The notes: a model not told the origin generated them from the sequence alone. Counted from the stretch's first letter, positions 32,561-45,233 are shown. The stretch: 64,000 nucleotides of DNA from Megalobrama amblycephala (GCF_018812025.1 NC_063054.1:7117082-7181081), one strand, 5' to 3'. Numbers and translations: made by a program.

Positions 32561-33420
32561 GATTTTCTGATCATATTTTTGTTTTCCAGGCACCTCTTAA
32601 CAATTCCAAACCACAATAATCTTAATAACTACTATTAATTTTGTTTTTTGTCATTTATAAGTGATATATAATTGTTCATAAAGGCTGGAAATGAAACACG
32701 CCTTATATTCAGGTGTGCATAATTATTAGGTTTGTTTTCTTTTACAGATAAAATGAGCCAAAAAAGACATTTAACTCAAACTGAAAAGTCAAAAATTATT
32801 AAATGCTCATGAGAAGGATGCAGTACTAATGCAATGTTAGAAATTGCAGTTAAGGCATGACAATTGGACAGCAAAATGCTCATTGGGTCAGCAGGGTCAG
32901 ACAAAAACAGGTAGAGAAGAAAAGACACATGTTAACTGCAAAATAATTAAGAATTAAGGTGAAGAATTAAGCGTGAAACCATCAGGAACCCTTTAGTCTC
33001 CTGCGCCACCATTTTCTAGAATTGCAACCTGCCTGGAGTCTCCAGAAGTGCAAGGTGTCAAGATCTCAGAGACTTAGGTTAAGAATGATCTTCCAGAATC
33101 TGGCAGTACGTTTTGGGAGTTCATTTTTAGTCCATCTCCTACCCTGAAGTCTGTTTTGTAGAGATGGACTAAAAATGAACTCCCAAAACTTACTGCCAGA
33201 TTCTGGAAAATATGTTCTTCAAACAGCTGTACAAGAGTATGTGGTGCTTTTCCTTCAAAAGTCACTTTTAATCTGTCTGTGTATAAAGCCTATTAAAAAC
33301 AGTCTTCATGTATTTCACAACACTTCAGCTTGTGATTCTTATTGGGGGTCAATTTTTAGGATTCTTTACCTAACCTAAGTCTCTGAGATCGTGACACATA
33401 AAAGTGGCTCTACAAGCAAT
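32561..33420 (+). pseudogene. Mariner/Tc1-like relic with inverted duplication
   Basis: GTGTGCATAATTATTAGG (about 32713) is the hallmark end of a fish Tc1/mariner family, followed by a start-like ATGAGCCAAAAAAGACATTT (MSQKRHLTQTEKSKII). Stops follow quickly. Further on, a transposase piece reading DGLKMNSQNLLPDSGK appears once on plus (33167-33215) and once inverted on minus (33091-33138), and an outer pair (33054-33086 against 33358-33398) shares ATCTCAGAGACTTAGGTT. A rearranged, dead copy. Confidence 0.75.
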
Positions 33421-33935
33421 TGACCCTTCGCCGGGAGTTTGATTGACAAGCGATCTAACCAATCAGAATGCCGAATCCGCCATTTTGTCCGACAAAGCAG
33501 TCAATAGTTAGAAGATTAACCTCGGTGGAGTTAAACTTGAAAAAATTGTGTATTGACGACTTTCCGCATTTGAAACAACATTCATTCTTATGCCACACAT
33601 TCATGTTTATTTGATGCTATAAATGGACTAGTAGGAAGAGATAATTGGTTTAAGAGCCTCTTGAGCTGATGCGATCTGTCACGGTCATGATCACGACACA
33701 TTAAAGAGCCACAAAACGTTTTTTATTGTTTGAATTTCTTAAAAAAAAACTACACAGTTTGACAGCTGGGACTTTGTTTAATATCATAAGTAACCTGCTC
33801 TGTCTCGTCTATCGACGTGTTGTCAGTGTCCTCTTTGCTCCGCAATGTATTTTTCATTGTGTGTGGCATGACAGCGCCACAGCTTGTCGGACAAAGCAAC
33901 AGTAACTATGGGGGGCGGGTCTTTGCGAAGGGTCA
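33421..33935 (-). mobile_element. Dispersed element with TGACCCTTCGC ends
   Basis: Left TGACCCTTCGC and right GCGAAGGGTCA are exact inverted ends. The whole block is the reverse complement of 53611-54117, which sits in an hAT-like element. Contains promoter-like CCAATCAGAATGCCG and GACAAAGCAGTCAATAG text but no open frame of substance. No target duplication found. Confidence 0.85.
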
Positions 33936-35172
33936 GTTGAGTCACCCATGGCTTCTCTATTTTGGCTTTATTTTGACATGGTATAATATGTCATGTGTTG
34001 TTGTTCATTTAAAGTTGTATTTACCTAATTTTAAGACCTGCTAATGACCAGTTGATGTCCTGATACGTATAACCATAAAATTCAATAGGGTGTCCTTTTT
34101 TTTTTTTTTTTTTATACATTTTACAGTGTAATTAACTTGCTTAGACATCAAGTTGTGGTGCACATATTAAAAGCTGATCCTATCACAAACACACATCAGA
34201 ATACTCCTGACTTAATTTGGGGGATTCTAAAATTGAACTATAAAGTATACCCATATAATGTTAGATGTGCATTCCATCCTATGCTTTCACATTTGGCAAG
34301 GCGCCAGTGTTTAGATATGCTCTAAATGCAATGTTTTCATTGAGGGGACTCTTCTCCCTCCCTCCCTCACTCCCTCCCTGACACTTAGGGAGATGGCCAG
34401 CTGTTGAATTCATCAGAATGTTCCCCTACTCTGTTTTTTCATGGCATGTGAAGTGGATGACTGGGCATCCGGCTGACTACATACTGCCGGTCGGTCAGTT
34501 GGTCAGTCTGTCGTCCGTCTGTCTATTTATTTGGACAATGATTCCGAGGCGGCACATACAGAACTATAAACTCTCAAATTAGATGTCAAACAATATCATG
34601 GCATCTAAATAGAATGGCTTTTTAAGAGCAGACTTCTCTAAAACACCAGTAATTGCTGTATCTCTCTAGCACCCACCTATAATTTTGATTCTGCACTGAG
34701 GTATATAATTTATCTGCCTGAAATACCAAATTCAGTTCTAATGTTCAGGTAGTTCTCCATTACTTTGTCAGAACAAATCTATATCTAAACCCTAAACTTG
34801 TCTAATGACTCTTATTTTCACAGTGGACAAAAATACTTTTCTTATAGAATCAAGTACGTTATATTTTGGTGTCTGACACTTTTTCATGATTGTCTCAGAT
34901 CTCTGGAGCACAAATCTTCATTCTTCAATAAGAGTATGCACCAATGCCAATTTATCATTACTGTTGGACTGTAAGTTCAAGAACTGCATATATGAGAGTA
35001 AAAAATGATTTTTTGAAGTTGTAAATTCAATATGTTACTTGCAGATTCTTTGTGAAAGACTAATTTCTGTTAGAATCACAGTTAGAATCACGTTTCACAG
35101 TTAGAATCACTCCGCTGTCAGCATTCTCACAGCGAGTGTCATGGCGGACGAGCAAACCCACCATATTTGTAT
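33936..35172. other. Mostly single-copy stretch
   Basis: T run at 34098-34114 and a CTCC tract at 34357-34378. The block 34380-34620 has balanced composition. Near 35080-35115 the word CAGTTAGAATCAC repeats three times. No gene recognised. Confidence 0.4.
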
Positions 35173-35173
35173 A

Positions 35174-36468
35174 CAATCCGAATTCCGGAAATGTTGAGAC
35201 GTTTTTTTTAAATTTGAATAAAATGAAAAGCAAGACATTTTTAAAACCAATTTAGTTAATTAGCAACTAATTAAGTTAATTGATATCAGGTCTGTAACAT
35301 GATTAGCTATAAAAGGGATGTCTTAGAGAGGCAAAGTCTCTCAGAAGTAAAGATGGGCAGAGGCTCTCCAATCTGTGAAAGAATGCGTAAAAAGATTGTG
35401 GAATACTTTAAAAACTATGTTCCTCAATGTCAAATTGCAAAGGCTTTCCAAATCTCATCAACTACAGTGCATAACATCATCAAAAGATTCAGAGAAACTG
35501 TAGAAATCTCTGTGCGTAAGGGACAAGGTCAAAGACCTTCATTGGATGCCTGTGGTCTTCAGGCCCTCAGACGACACTGCATCACTCTTCAGCATGATTG
35601 TGTTAATGACAATGACTTCTGCCCAGGAATACATCCAGAAACTACTGTCAGTAAACACAATCCTCTGTACCATCTGCAGATGCCAACTAAAACTCTATAG
35701 TGCAAAAAGGAAGCCATATGTGAATGTGGTCCAGAAGCGCTGTCGTGTCCTGTGAGTCAAGGCTGTTTCAAAGTGGAAAAGTGTTCTATGGTCAAATGAG
35801 TCCAAATTTGACATTCATGTTGGAAATCACGGATGCATATGGTATTTGCAGCTTGCATGTTTTGGAAGGCACTATGAATGCTGAAAGTTATGTAAAGGTT
35901 TTAGAGCAACAAATGCTTCCCTTCAGACAATGTCTATTTCAGGGAAGGCCTTGTATATTTCAGCAGGACAATTCAAAACCACATACTGCAGCTATTACAA
36001 CAGCATGGCTTCGTCATAGAAGAGTCCTGAATTGGCCTGCCTGCAGTCCAGATCTTTCACCTATAGAAAACATTTGGTGCATCATTAAACGAAAAATACG
36101 TCAAAAGACAACAACAAACTCTTTAGCAGCTGGAAACCAATATCAGGCAAGAATGGGACCAAATTCTAATACCAAAACTCTAGAAACTCATAACCTCAAC
36201 GCCTAGACGTCTTCAAACTGTTTTCAAAAGAAGAGGACATGCTACACCATGGTAAACATGCCCCCATCCCAACTATTTTGATACCTGTAGCAGGCATCAA
36301 ATTTGAAATGAGCTCATTTTGTGTATAAAATTGTAAAATTTCTGTAAACCTTTGTTATATTGTCTGTGTTCTATTGTGAATAGAATATTGGCTCATGGTG
36401 TGAAAGTCTTTGTTTTCATTTTATTAAAAAAAAAAAAAAAAAGCCTAACATTTCCATAATTCAGCCAT
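35174..36468 (+). mobile_element. Tc1-like element B, deleted interior
   Basis: Bounded by TA (35172-35173 and 36469-36470). Left end CAATCCGAATTCCGGAAATG; right end CATTTCCATAATTCAG, eroded. Shares TTGATATCAGGTCTGTAACATG and transposase text with element A's family. About 250 bp shorter than a full-length relative because of deletions in the left terminal repeat and between the first and second catalytic residues. Confidence 0.93.
35353..36206 (+). pseudogene. Tc1 transposase pseudogene, element B
   Basis: Starts MGRGSPICERMRKK at 35353 with a helix-turn-helix (QIAKAFQISSTTVHNIIKRF), linker and second DNA-binding part; a stop and frameshifts follow at about 35640-35760. In the catalytic domain the first D is changed (WSNES; AAT at 35796-35798), then about 110 bp is missing, and the frame resumes with FQQDNSKPHT and SPDLSPIENIW. 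Only 32 residues separate the second D and the E, against 34 in active Tc1 enzymes. The start is fixed by family similarity. Confidence 0.92.
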
Positions 36469-36470
36469 TA

Positions 36471-37220
36471 GTTGGCGGCAAAGAGTGTGTGAGTCAGTCG
36501 CAAAAACGTTCATATTGAAATGGACTAAAACAAGGAAACAAGGACGTTGTTTTTACTTTAAACAACATCTTACGAGATGCAACTGACAAATGCATTGACT
36601 AGCGCTGTCATTGGAGTGATGAAAGTCTGATATTAAAAGGATAAAGACAAAGATTGCTTTCCTCAGTGGACATTCAAACTGATTTTGTGATTATGAATAT
36701 GCGATTTACCTGAAGAATATCAGCTAGATGCAGGTAATATGCTCCCTCAGGCGATCTCTCTCTCATATTACTCTCTCATATTCTCTACATATTACAATGA
36801 GTTTCAATAAAGCGACTCATATACTCTCTCTCTCATATACTCTACATATTACAATGAGTTTCAATGAAGCGACTCAACGTTCCTTCATTTCTAGAGTTTT
36901 TTTTAGAATTAGTAACAGAGGCTTGGGCTCAACTGTTAAACTGTCAACTTGAGATTTGAATTTGTGGCGGAAGGAAGTAGTTCCTCACAAAAGAGGGTTT
37001 TTAAAGACAATCTGTTGGTGTTTCTTATTTTTTTTTATTTACTTTTGAACTGTTGTCTAAGCAAAATATCACACTTATAGCCATGTGACATGGCTGTATA
37101 TCGGCCGTAGGCTCAAGGCTGCAGGCCAATTGCCATAGGTAATCACAGTGTTGGGGTTCAAAAGGTACCTTAAAAGTATTCCATACAACTTCAGTGATTT
37201 AATCCAAGTCTTGTATAGCG
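36471..37220. other. Single-copy stretch with a 57-bp tandem duplication
   Basis: TCTACATATTACAATGAGTT occurs at 36784 and 36841, followed each time by TCAAT(A/G)AAGCGACTCA, giving a two-unit tandem of 57 bp preceded by CTCTCTCATA tracts. The rest is unassigned. Confidence 0.7.
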
Positions 37221-37467
37221 ATGAAGAACGGAGCAAAAGTTAAGTGGTTATTCTGTTTTGTACCTTTAATGTCTAAAGCCCACAGTGATGTTCATGGTGT
37301 GAAGGAAGAGTATCATGTAGCTTGTTTAATTATCTCAATCAGGTCCATTAAGCTTCATCAGAACAAGCATACATTATATTTCATGACGCTCTCGTCTGCA
37401 GTCATTATCGGCCTGTTGGACACGGATGGTTTGTTCCGTCTTTTTCTCTTATTTCTGTTTCTGGCAG

Positions 37468-37536
37468 ATCCTCATTACCGGAATATGACATGGTGTGCTT
37501 TGACGTCTTCAGAGGGTTTCCAGGAACTTGCCTCTC
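37468..37536 (+). other. Candidate cassette exon, 69 nt
   Basis: A long pyrimidine tract ending TTTCTGTTTCTGGCAG precedes it and a consensus donor GTAAGT follows at 37537. The length is 23 codons exactly. Two frames are open: in phase 1 it reads DPHYRNMTWCALTSSEGF..., in phase 2 SLPEYDMVCFDVFRGFPG.... Neither was recognised. A symmetrical exon with near-ideal sites is the strongest host-gene hint in the window, but no confirmed neighbour exon exists. Confidence 0.3.
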
Positions 37537-37685
37537 GTAAGTCCATGAAGAGAATAAGGAGAGCTGATTATACACTCTACGGGGGATGATGTAATGATAG
37601 GCCATCAAACTGGGACAATGGGATCATGATTAGCCTTCCGATTAAGGCAATTTAAATTTTAATAAACTAACGTCTCTCTTGACAG

Positions 37686-37806
37686 GTGACCATTTTGAAA
37701 GAGGCAACGCTGATGGGTTTAATGAACGTGGTAGAAGTTATTTTTGTAAAACAAAACAGGAAAATAAGAAAGAAAAAAAAGGAAGAAAGGAAAATATTTC
37801 CATTTG
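37686..37806 (+). other. Possible terminal exon following the 69-nt candidate
   Basis: Preceded by AACGTCTCTCTTGACAG. In the phase left by the 37468-37536 candidate (phase 1) it stays open for about 40 codons, reading DHFERGNADGFNERGRSYFC and a lysine-rich tail to a TGA at about 37806. Other frames are also open for a while, so this is weak. No homologue recognised. Confidence 0.17.
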
Positions 37807-38428
37807 ACTTCAGTAACTGACCCTATCTCTGTTCCGTCCTCCTTATTGGAGATAAGGTATATCATATTCCCCCTGTGGATTTGTAAGTTCATGTGTGTCT
37901 TTTTGCCCCCGCACACCTTTTATGAATGACTCGGTTTCCTTTGGAATAGACATATAATATGTTTTAGTTTTAGAGGTCACAGGTTGAGGACTTATCTCAA
38001 TGTGCCATGCTGAAAGACCTGACAGTTTCAGCTGTTTTGAAGAGTGCCTTTTGTCTTCAGATAGCAGGGAATATTTAAAGCCAGCCGAGATATTCCGCTT
38101 TGGGTGCTTTTACCTCTCAAATGTTGTAGCATATTTCAGTAATTGGCCAGTCTCTCTAAAACAGAAGGCTTTCTGTGAGAACTTTGAGTTTTCAGAGGAT
38201 ATTATCTGTGTCAGACTGTTAGTGTTTATGTAGCTGTAATGGTTGTTTACAATTGAGATGTTTGTGAATTTTACATTGAGAAATGTTGTTTGCACTATTG
38301 GATAGCATTTCCTTAAAGCATCAGTCTTACTGTAACATGTTCTGTATAGTAACTGAAGTTACTTAATATGGGACAAATTAAAAGTTTATCTCTGGCTGAG
38401 ATTAAAGCTTTTTAAGATGACTTTACTT

Positions 38429-40981
38429 GGTAACACTTTACAATAACAGTACGTGAATAACCATGAACTAATACCTAAATTAATAGTTACTTCAACATGA
38501 ACTCATGATTAGTTAAGATATGAACTAATCATGAACTAATGAAGAGTGATCCTTAACTACGACAAGAGTCATAAGGATTCATGCATGAAAACAGCAGCCT
38601 TAACTACGCGTTAATACATGTTTGATAATTAATGCATTAATTAACATTTAGGGGTAAACTAAATAAATCAGCCTCCATAAGAGTAAACAAGAAGTACTTT
38701 GAATTTGAATTAAACGTGATTTAATACTGTCATAATTTACACTGTAATATCATAATCTGCCATCTGCAGCTTTGTGACAAATAATTGCAATGGCACATGA
38801 TTATTTAGCCATTAATTACATAGATCTGTCAAATCAAATGTGGAAAATAGACTAACTTCCACTAATAAATTTAATTTGATCTAAACTGTTTTCTGATTTT
38901 TATAGTTCATTTATATTTAGTCATAGCTAAATAGTCATAGTTTATTCCCGGAACTAAAGTATGTAGGGTTTGTTTCTGGTGGAACACTCATTAGTGGCGC
39001 ACGCTAGGTGTTCTCTTGGCGCGTTTGTTGTGTTGCTGGCATTTTAAACTAATAAATGTTGACTGCTTTGGTAAGCCGAATTAATAATTAAAGACATATT
39101 TACATGTATGTTTTATTGGGATTTTCAGGAGGTTATGTGCAGTTATTAACTGTATTTGTATTTTTGTCGTTTAAATGTATATGCTTTGATTAGCATTAGC
39201 TTGTGGACGCGCGCGATTTTACCATAGACAGTAAAAGAAATGGACACAGCGACCCCATTGGAACTCAATTGAGACAAGTGAAGCCCATTTTTAGCGATTT
39301 TTAGCACTTCCGTTTCTGACGCGCAGACTCAAACTAAGCTTGATGACGTCAGCAACCTGTCTGACAGATGTAAATCTTCTAGTAGCTGTGCGTGCAAACT
39401 GCCATCGTTAATCTTGCAGAGACGGCGAGCTTGAGCGGGGAGTTCTTTGGCGTGAGTGAGCAGGAGTAAGTATTCTGATTAATTATTTTGTATAGTATTT
39501 TAAAATGTAATGTCAGTACGCCATATTAAGTTAATGCATACTATTGCCTGCGAGCTTCTCCTCCTGTCTGTACGGTAATTTCTCTACTGTGCGACAGAGA
39601 GTCGAGTGGTTATGACGCAATCGTTAGCCTATTTTTACAAAAACTGTTTCTACGGGGCCATAATGTAACATAGAAGGTAATGGAGCCCTTTATACATTGT
39701 CGTGTATCTTTAGAAATAAATAATGGACAAATGGAGTCTTTAAACGCCTCAGATGTAAAGTTATTCACTGTCAAAGTGACGCCAAAATAAATGGGAGTCA
39801 ATGGGATGCTAACGCAAGTGAAGTTCTGCTACAAGATGGCGGCACGCGGCTGACTTCAACTTCCGGTCGACTTCCTTGGGCACTGGATTTTACATGTAAA
39901 TGTGCCTTATGTGTGTCTTTACAGGTATGTTTATGGCTTGCTTTCAAGTCCATATATGTTTAATTATATAAATAAAAATAAAATACAAATACTTTTTATT
40001 TTAGTTTTATTGTACCGGGGTGTAAAGGAATAAGGATGGCACTCTATAGTGTTTATTCATATATTAGTTAATGATGTGTGATATGTGCATCATGTCATGA
40101 CTTTACTTGAGGGGGCACAATCATAATTAACTCATTTTTAACTAAGCATATACTAACATCAACTAATGGTTTGTTAATGTATACTTATGTCATGACTTTA
40201 CTTGAGGGGGCACAATCATAATTAATTCACTGTTAACTACTTACCAAATTCAGCTCATGATTATCATTAACTTACTATCAAATACACATGTACTAACACA
40301 ACTATATAAGTATTCAGCCCAGTTAAGTGATGTTGTGTGACTTTTCAAAAAGTCAGAGAATGGAGGTACAGTATGATCACGGCCTGCGTCTGGATGGAGA
40401 GTGAACTTCTGAATCTGATCCCAGCAAACGCTCCCTGACCTTAGTTCATGTTTCCTGTTTGGTTATTTTTTTGGGAACCGATTCCTCAGGAACTGATGTA
40501 AGTCACAGTAGTTTAGTTTGATAGGAAAGAATATCACAAAACAGATTTAAGACCTTTTAAGATAAATAGTGTATTTAGTATTTTATATGTTTGATAAGGA
40601 GGATAAGTGAAAATAATGGCAAAACTAATCATGTGCCTTTCAGTAATGTTTATAATGAAGCTGCTGATGTCAGTAGTTTAAATTCTGACAATAATAAATT
40701 GTTTACATTTATTTCAAAGTCCAAATATGTATTATTCCTTCTTATAGAGACTGTTTGATTTAGTTTACCCTAAATGTTAATTAATGCATTAATTATCAAA
40801 CATGTATTAACGCATAGTTAAGGCTTCTGTTTTCATGCATGAATCCCTATGACTCCTGTCGTAGTTAAGGATCACTCTTCATTAGTTCATATCTTAACTA
40901 ATCTTGAGTTCATGTTGAAGTAACTATTAACTCAGGTATTAGTTCATGGTTATTCATGTACTGTTATTGTAAAGTGTTACC
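38429..40981. mobile_element. Large hAT-like non-autonomous element, ~250-bp inverted ends
   Basis: Perfect 8-bp flanks CTTTACTT at 38421-38428 and 40982-40989. Left GGTAACACTTTACAATAACA and right TGTTATTGTAAAGTGTTACC open inverted arms that run about 250-260 bp (38429-38694; 40737-40981), including CTTAACTACGACA/TGTCGTAGTTAAG-type text. The interior holds another probable insertion (39220-39890, ending in GATGGCGGCACGCGG-type text) and a 95-bp tandem duplication (40095 and 40190). No transposase found. Confidence 0.93.
39220..39892. repeat. Repeat-derived insert inside the 38.4-kb element
   Basis: Opens ACCATAGACAGTAAAAGAAA and closes near TTCAACTTCCGGTCGACTTC with CAAGATGGCGGCACG; text such as GGGAGTCAATGGGATGCTAA is typical of dispersed cyprinid repeats. 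Balanced composition contrasts with the AT-rich host. Ends not defined. Confidence 0.45.
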
Positions 40982-41416
40982 CTTTACTTTTTATAAAGCT
41001 CTATTGTACTGCCTTAAAATGGTTGAAAATACAACCATGATGAAAGAATATGTAACATTTTTGAAGATTAATCAGTTAAGTATAATAATTGTTTGTTTAT
41101 TTAGTGCTTTCACGAAGCACAAGGACACGTAATAAAAAGATGAATGAGCATAACCAAAAAGAGCAAGAGCAAGACAACAAGAAAAGGGACAATCAAAACC
41201 ACATGCAGAGTTCTGCAGGTAAATTGCATTCATAAAACAGTCCAATAAACAGTAAGTCACTATTGAGAAATGTGCATTTTTAGACACAGTTGGACAGTTA
41301 TTTTGTCTTTTTTTTACTCTTAAACTTCTGCTTGTCCAGTCACATTATAGAGGATGAGACTGTTGTTTATTGTAAGTTTTCTTTAAATCTGTTTGTAAAT
41401 GTAACATTTTACAGAT

Positions 41417-41452
<36 letters not shown>

Positions 41453-41479
41453 ATAAAAAGTTTATAAGGTGAACTTAGC
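40982..41479. other. AT-rich gap with long A run
   Basis: Single-copy AT-rich DNA with an A run of 28 at 41421-41448. The frames here have no domain. Confidence 0.6.
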
Positions 41480-41600
41480 CCAGCATTCTAGTCAATATGT
41501 GCTGGCATTTGGGTTAAATCAATGTGCAACACAGCTGGGTTGAAATGCACCACTTTGCTGGCTTAGTTTAATAACCCAACATGTTTCCAGTGTAACATTT
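41480..41600. repeat. TTAGCCCAG... module, copy 1
   Basis: Pairs with 45428-45545: CTTAGCCCAG.ATTC, GACATTTGGGTTAAATCAAT-like, GTGCA.C, AACCCAACATGTT. Its AACCCA/TGGGTT words suggest derivation from the CACTA-type MITEs. Confidence 0.7.
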
Positions 41601-41756
41601 TATTCCAAGGAAGATGAAGATAGGCAAAGTAGTTCAAAATTAGCAGCTTGGTTTATTGAATAAAGCAAAACAAATATTCACAAGGGTGCAAACACAACAA
41701 CAGCATGCATAGCACAAACAATACCAGACAATGAACTAAATGAACTCAGAGACATA

Positions 41757-42125
41757 GGGTATGTTTACATTATTTTTCACGCACAGATTACGGCGTTGTC
41801 GAAATGATCCACGCTCACACGGATCCACGGAAACAACTAAATCGCTGTATTTTTCATTCAAGAACAATAGTTGGCGATATCTCTTTGTAAAGAAACACTA
41901 CTTGCCTAATAGAATGAACACGTAACATGCATGCACACTACACCACCGTTTTCACAAATTCACATTTCTGTAGTATACACAGACACGATAACGGTTCCAT
42001 TTGCAAAAAACGTGCACTTTGTATCCGTTTTCAAATGTTTGCATTTTCAGGCGCCCAAAATGTTGTTGTGTAAATGAATGGCCAAAACGCATAAACATGT
42101 TTCCGTTTTTAGTGTAAGCAGCCCC
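41757..42125. mobile_element. hAT-like MITE, copy 2
   Basis: Left AGGGTATGTTTACATTA and right TAGTGTAAGCAGCCCCT are imperfect inverted ends. Interior shares ordered words with 690-946. No target duplication is evident and there is no coding capacity. Confidence 0.7.
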
Positions 42126-42257
42126 TTAAATACACAAGGATAATGAACTCAAGTATGAACAGGTGTGCTAATTAATCAAAAATTATTGTTGCCAACAAGA
42201 AATGAAATGAAACAAGAACAAGAAGAAAATGAAACAGAGGAAACAAAAAAGGTCTCT

Positions 42258-42581
42258 TGCAACTTGGTCCAAAAAGGTAGTAAAGACATTGTTAAAATTG
42301 TCCATGTGACTACAATGGTTCAACCTTAGTGTTATGAAGCAATGAGAATACTTATGTGCGCAAAAACAAACAAAAATAACGACTTTATTCAACAATTTCT
42401 TCTCTACCCTGTCATTCTCCTGTACTCTTGACATGATAAAACACAGTGCAGCGCTTCCTGGTTCTATGTCAGAACGCCGGATTTATCTTAATTTGTGTTC
42501 TGAAGGTCTTATGGGTTTGGAACGTCATGGGGGAGAGTAATTAATGACAGAATTTTCATTTTTTTTGGGTGAACCAGCCCT
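42258..42581. mobile_element. TTAA element (AGTTCACCC family), right part
   Basis: Right end CATTTTTTTTGGGTGAACCA followed by GCCCT and TTAA at 42582-42585. Interior matches 26921-27315. The left terminus is missing; truncation point near 42258. Confidence 0.85.
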
Positions 42582-42585
42582 TTAA

Positions 42586-43515
42586 TGGAATGGTCCAAAT
42601 AGTGTACATCCAAATTAGGATCCAAATAGTGTGTATATATATGCATGCAGTACAGTATAAGCATGTTAACTTTGCTTTTTACACGTAAGAATAAATTAAG
42701 CAAGACTTATTGTCTTGTTTAATTGGAAACCATTCTTGGAAACCATTCTTTAGAAATGTGTAGTTGCTGTTTGAGTCAGCCAACAATGTTTTGTTGCGTT
42801 TAAAATCACATGTCTGCACAGGTTCATGCCATCTCCCTTGGCAAAACATGACTATATCTGTCAGTTCAGAAATTGCTTCATGCATTGGATGTCATGGGAA
42901 CTCTACAGGCTTTGTTCCGATATGGCTGTCATAAATGACCTGACCTTGCAGTAAACAAACACTATGCTGAGCAGAGACATATCACCCTAGGAGAGATCTG
43001 GATTTTGAGTAATCTGCTACGGACGAGTCACTTCACTTCTCTCAAAGAACAACAACATAAGCCTTAGCTTCTATCTATATTGATGTATTATTTAAGAGCA
43101 CATTGAGGTATAGCTCTGACAGAGCACAAAGCCGCTCTTTGTTGGCTGGAGAAGACATTCACAGACGGCTGGGGAGCTTTAGACAAAGAGCACAGAGCCA
43201 GCTGGCCAACATGGGCAAAATTATTTTTGCAGTTTGGTATTTGAGAGCTTAACCTTGTCTACGTCAAAACCGGGCCCAAATGTTCGGTGCTGTAAAATAA
43301 CTCGGCGAGACAACACGTCAGGGGTTTTTAGTAAATTTATTTGAAATCGAAATTCTGAGGGACAGGAAATGGGTAAATGTTCATTCAGTGCAAATCCATT
43401 CATGGCCTCACATCAGAACATGGACAGTTTTTGTGAAGTCAGTTTTTGATGTGTTTGATAGTTTGGTAAAGTTTGGCACATTAGCAGACTTTCAAAAACA
43501 TGCTTCACATTTGAA
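42586..43515. other. Single-copy stretch
   Basis: No repeat relationship and no recognised gene. Balanced-composition block at 42960-43420 could be conserved. Confidence 0.4.
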
Positions 43516-43518
43516 ATG

Positions 43519-43986
43519 ATAGTTCACCCAAAAATGAAAATTATCCCATTAGTTACTCACCCTCAAAGCCTTCCTAGGTGTATATGACGATCTTCTTTCA
43601 GTCGGAGTTATGTCAGGGAATCGATGTATACTGTAGTCTGGCGGAAGCTAGTTATTTTACTTCTATAAAGTTATAAATAGAATTTCTTTCTTACAAAAAT
43701 CCCATCACTTCATTGCAGAAGGCCTTTATTAACCCCATGGATAGCCATATGGATTATTTTTATGATGGATGGATGGATGGATGGATGGATGGATGGATGG
43801 ATGGATGGATGCATTTTTTGGGGCTTAAAAACACGGCTCCCATTCACTACCATTATAAAGCTTGGAAGAGCCAGGATATTTTTAAACATATCTCTGAATG
43901 TGTTAGTCTGAAACAAGATAGTCATATACACCTAGGATGGCTTAAGGGTGAGTAAATCATGGAATAATTTTCATTTTTGGGTGAAT
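43519..43986. mobile_element. TTAA-type element (AGTTCACCC family) with (GGAT)n
   Basis: Left ATAGTTCACCCAAAAATGAA and right TTTTCATTTTTGGGTGAA are inverted; the TTAA sites themselves have decayed. A (GGAT)12 array lies at 43764-43810. The interior to its right (AGCTTGGAAGAGCCAGGATA, TAGTCATATACACC) matches 60560-60670, the right half of the element broken by the 58.7-kb Tc1. Confidence 0.9.
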
Positions 43987-43993
43987 ATATATT

Positions 43994-44170
43994 AGGGGTG
44001 CAACGGTACGCTTATTCGTACCGAACGATTCACGGGTCAAATTACAAATAGACGTGATCATCCCTATCATACCCTACTCCATCCGAAGGGCAAAGCCCTT
44101 AAGTGTAGCCTTTTGGCTACGCAGTGCCGGCATAAATAAATATACAATGTACTGTATATTTTTAAAAGTG
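43994..44170. mobile_element. hAT left-end fragment
   Basis: Begins TAGGGGTGCAACGGTACG with CGTACCGAAC following, the usual start of a fish hAT family (GGGGTGCAACGG). Truncated at the (TA)n array. Confidence 0.55.

Positions 44171-45233
<1,063 letters not shown>

Larger units (their letters stand above)
37221..38420. other. Single-copy stretch with candidate exons
   Basis: No transposon relationship. Two splice-acceptor-bounded open stretches (37468-37536 and from 37686) are listed separately. The segment 37580-37670 (GATCATGATTAGCC, CCGATTAAGGCAATTTAAAT) has homeodomain-like cores and may be conserved non-coding DNA. Confidence 0.45.

Noticed and set aside
37221..37589. 122-codon plus-strand frame read as one gene
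   Set aside because: Its middle is a pyrimidine tract ending in a splice acceptor; only the 69-nt part is exon-like.
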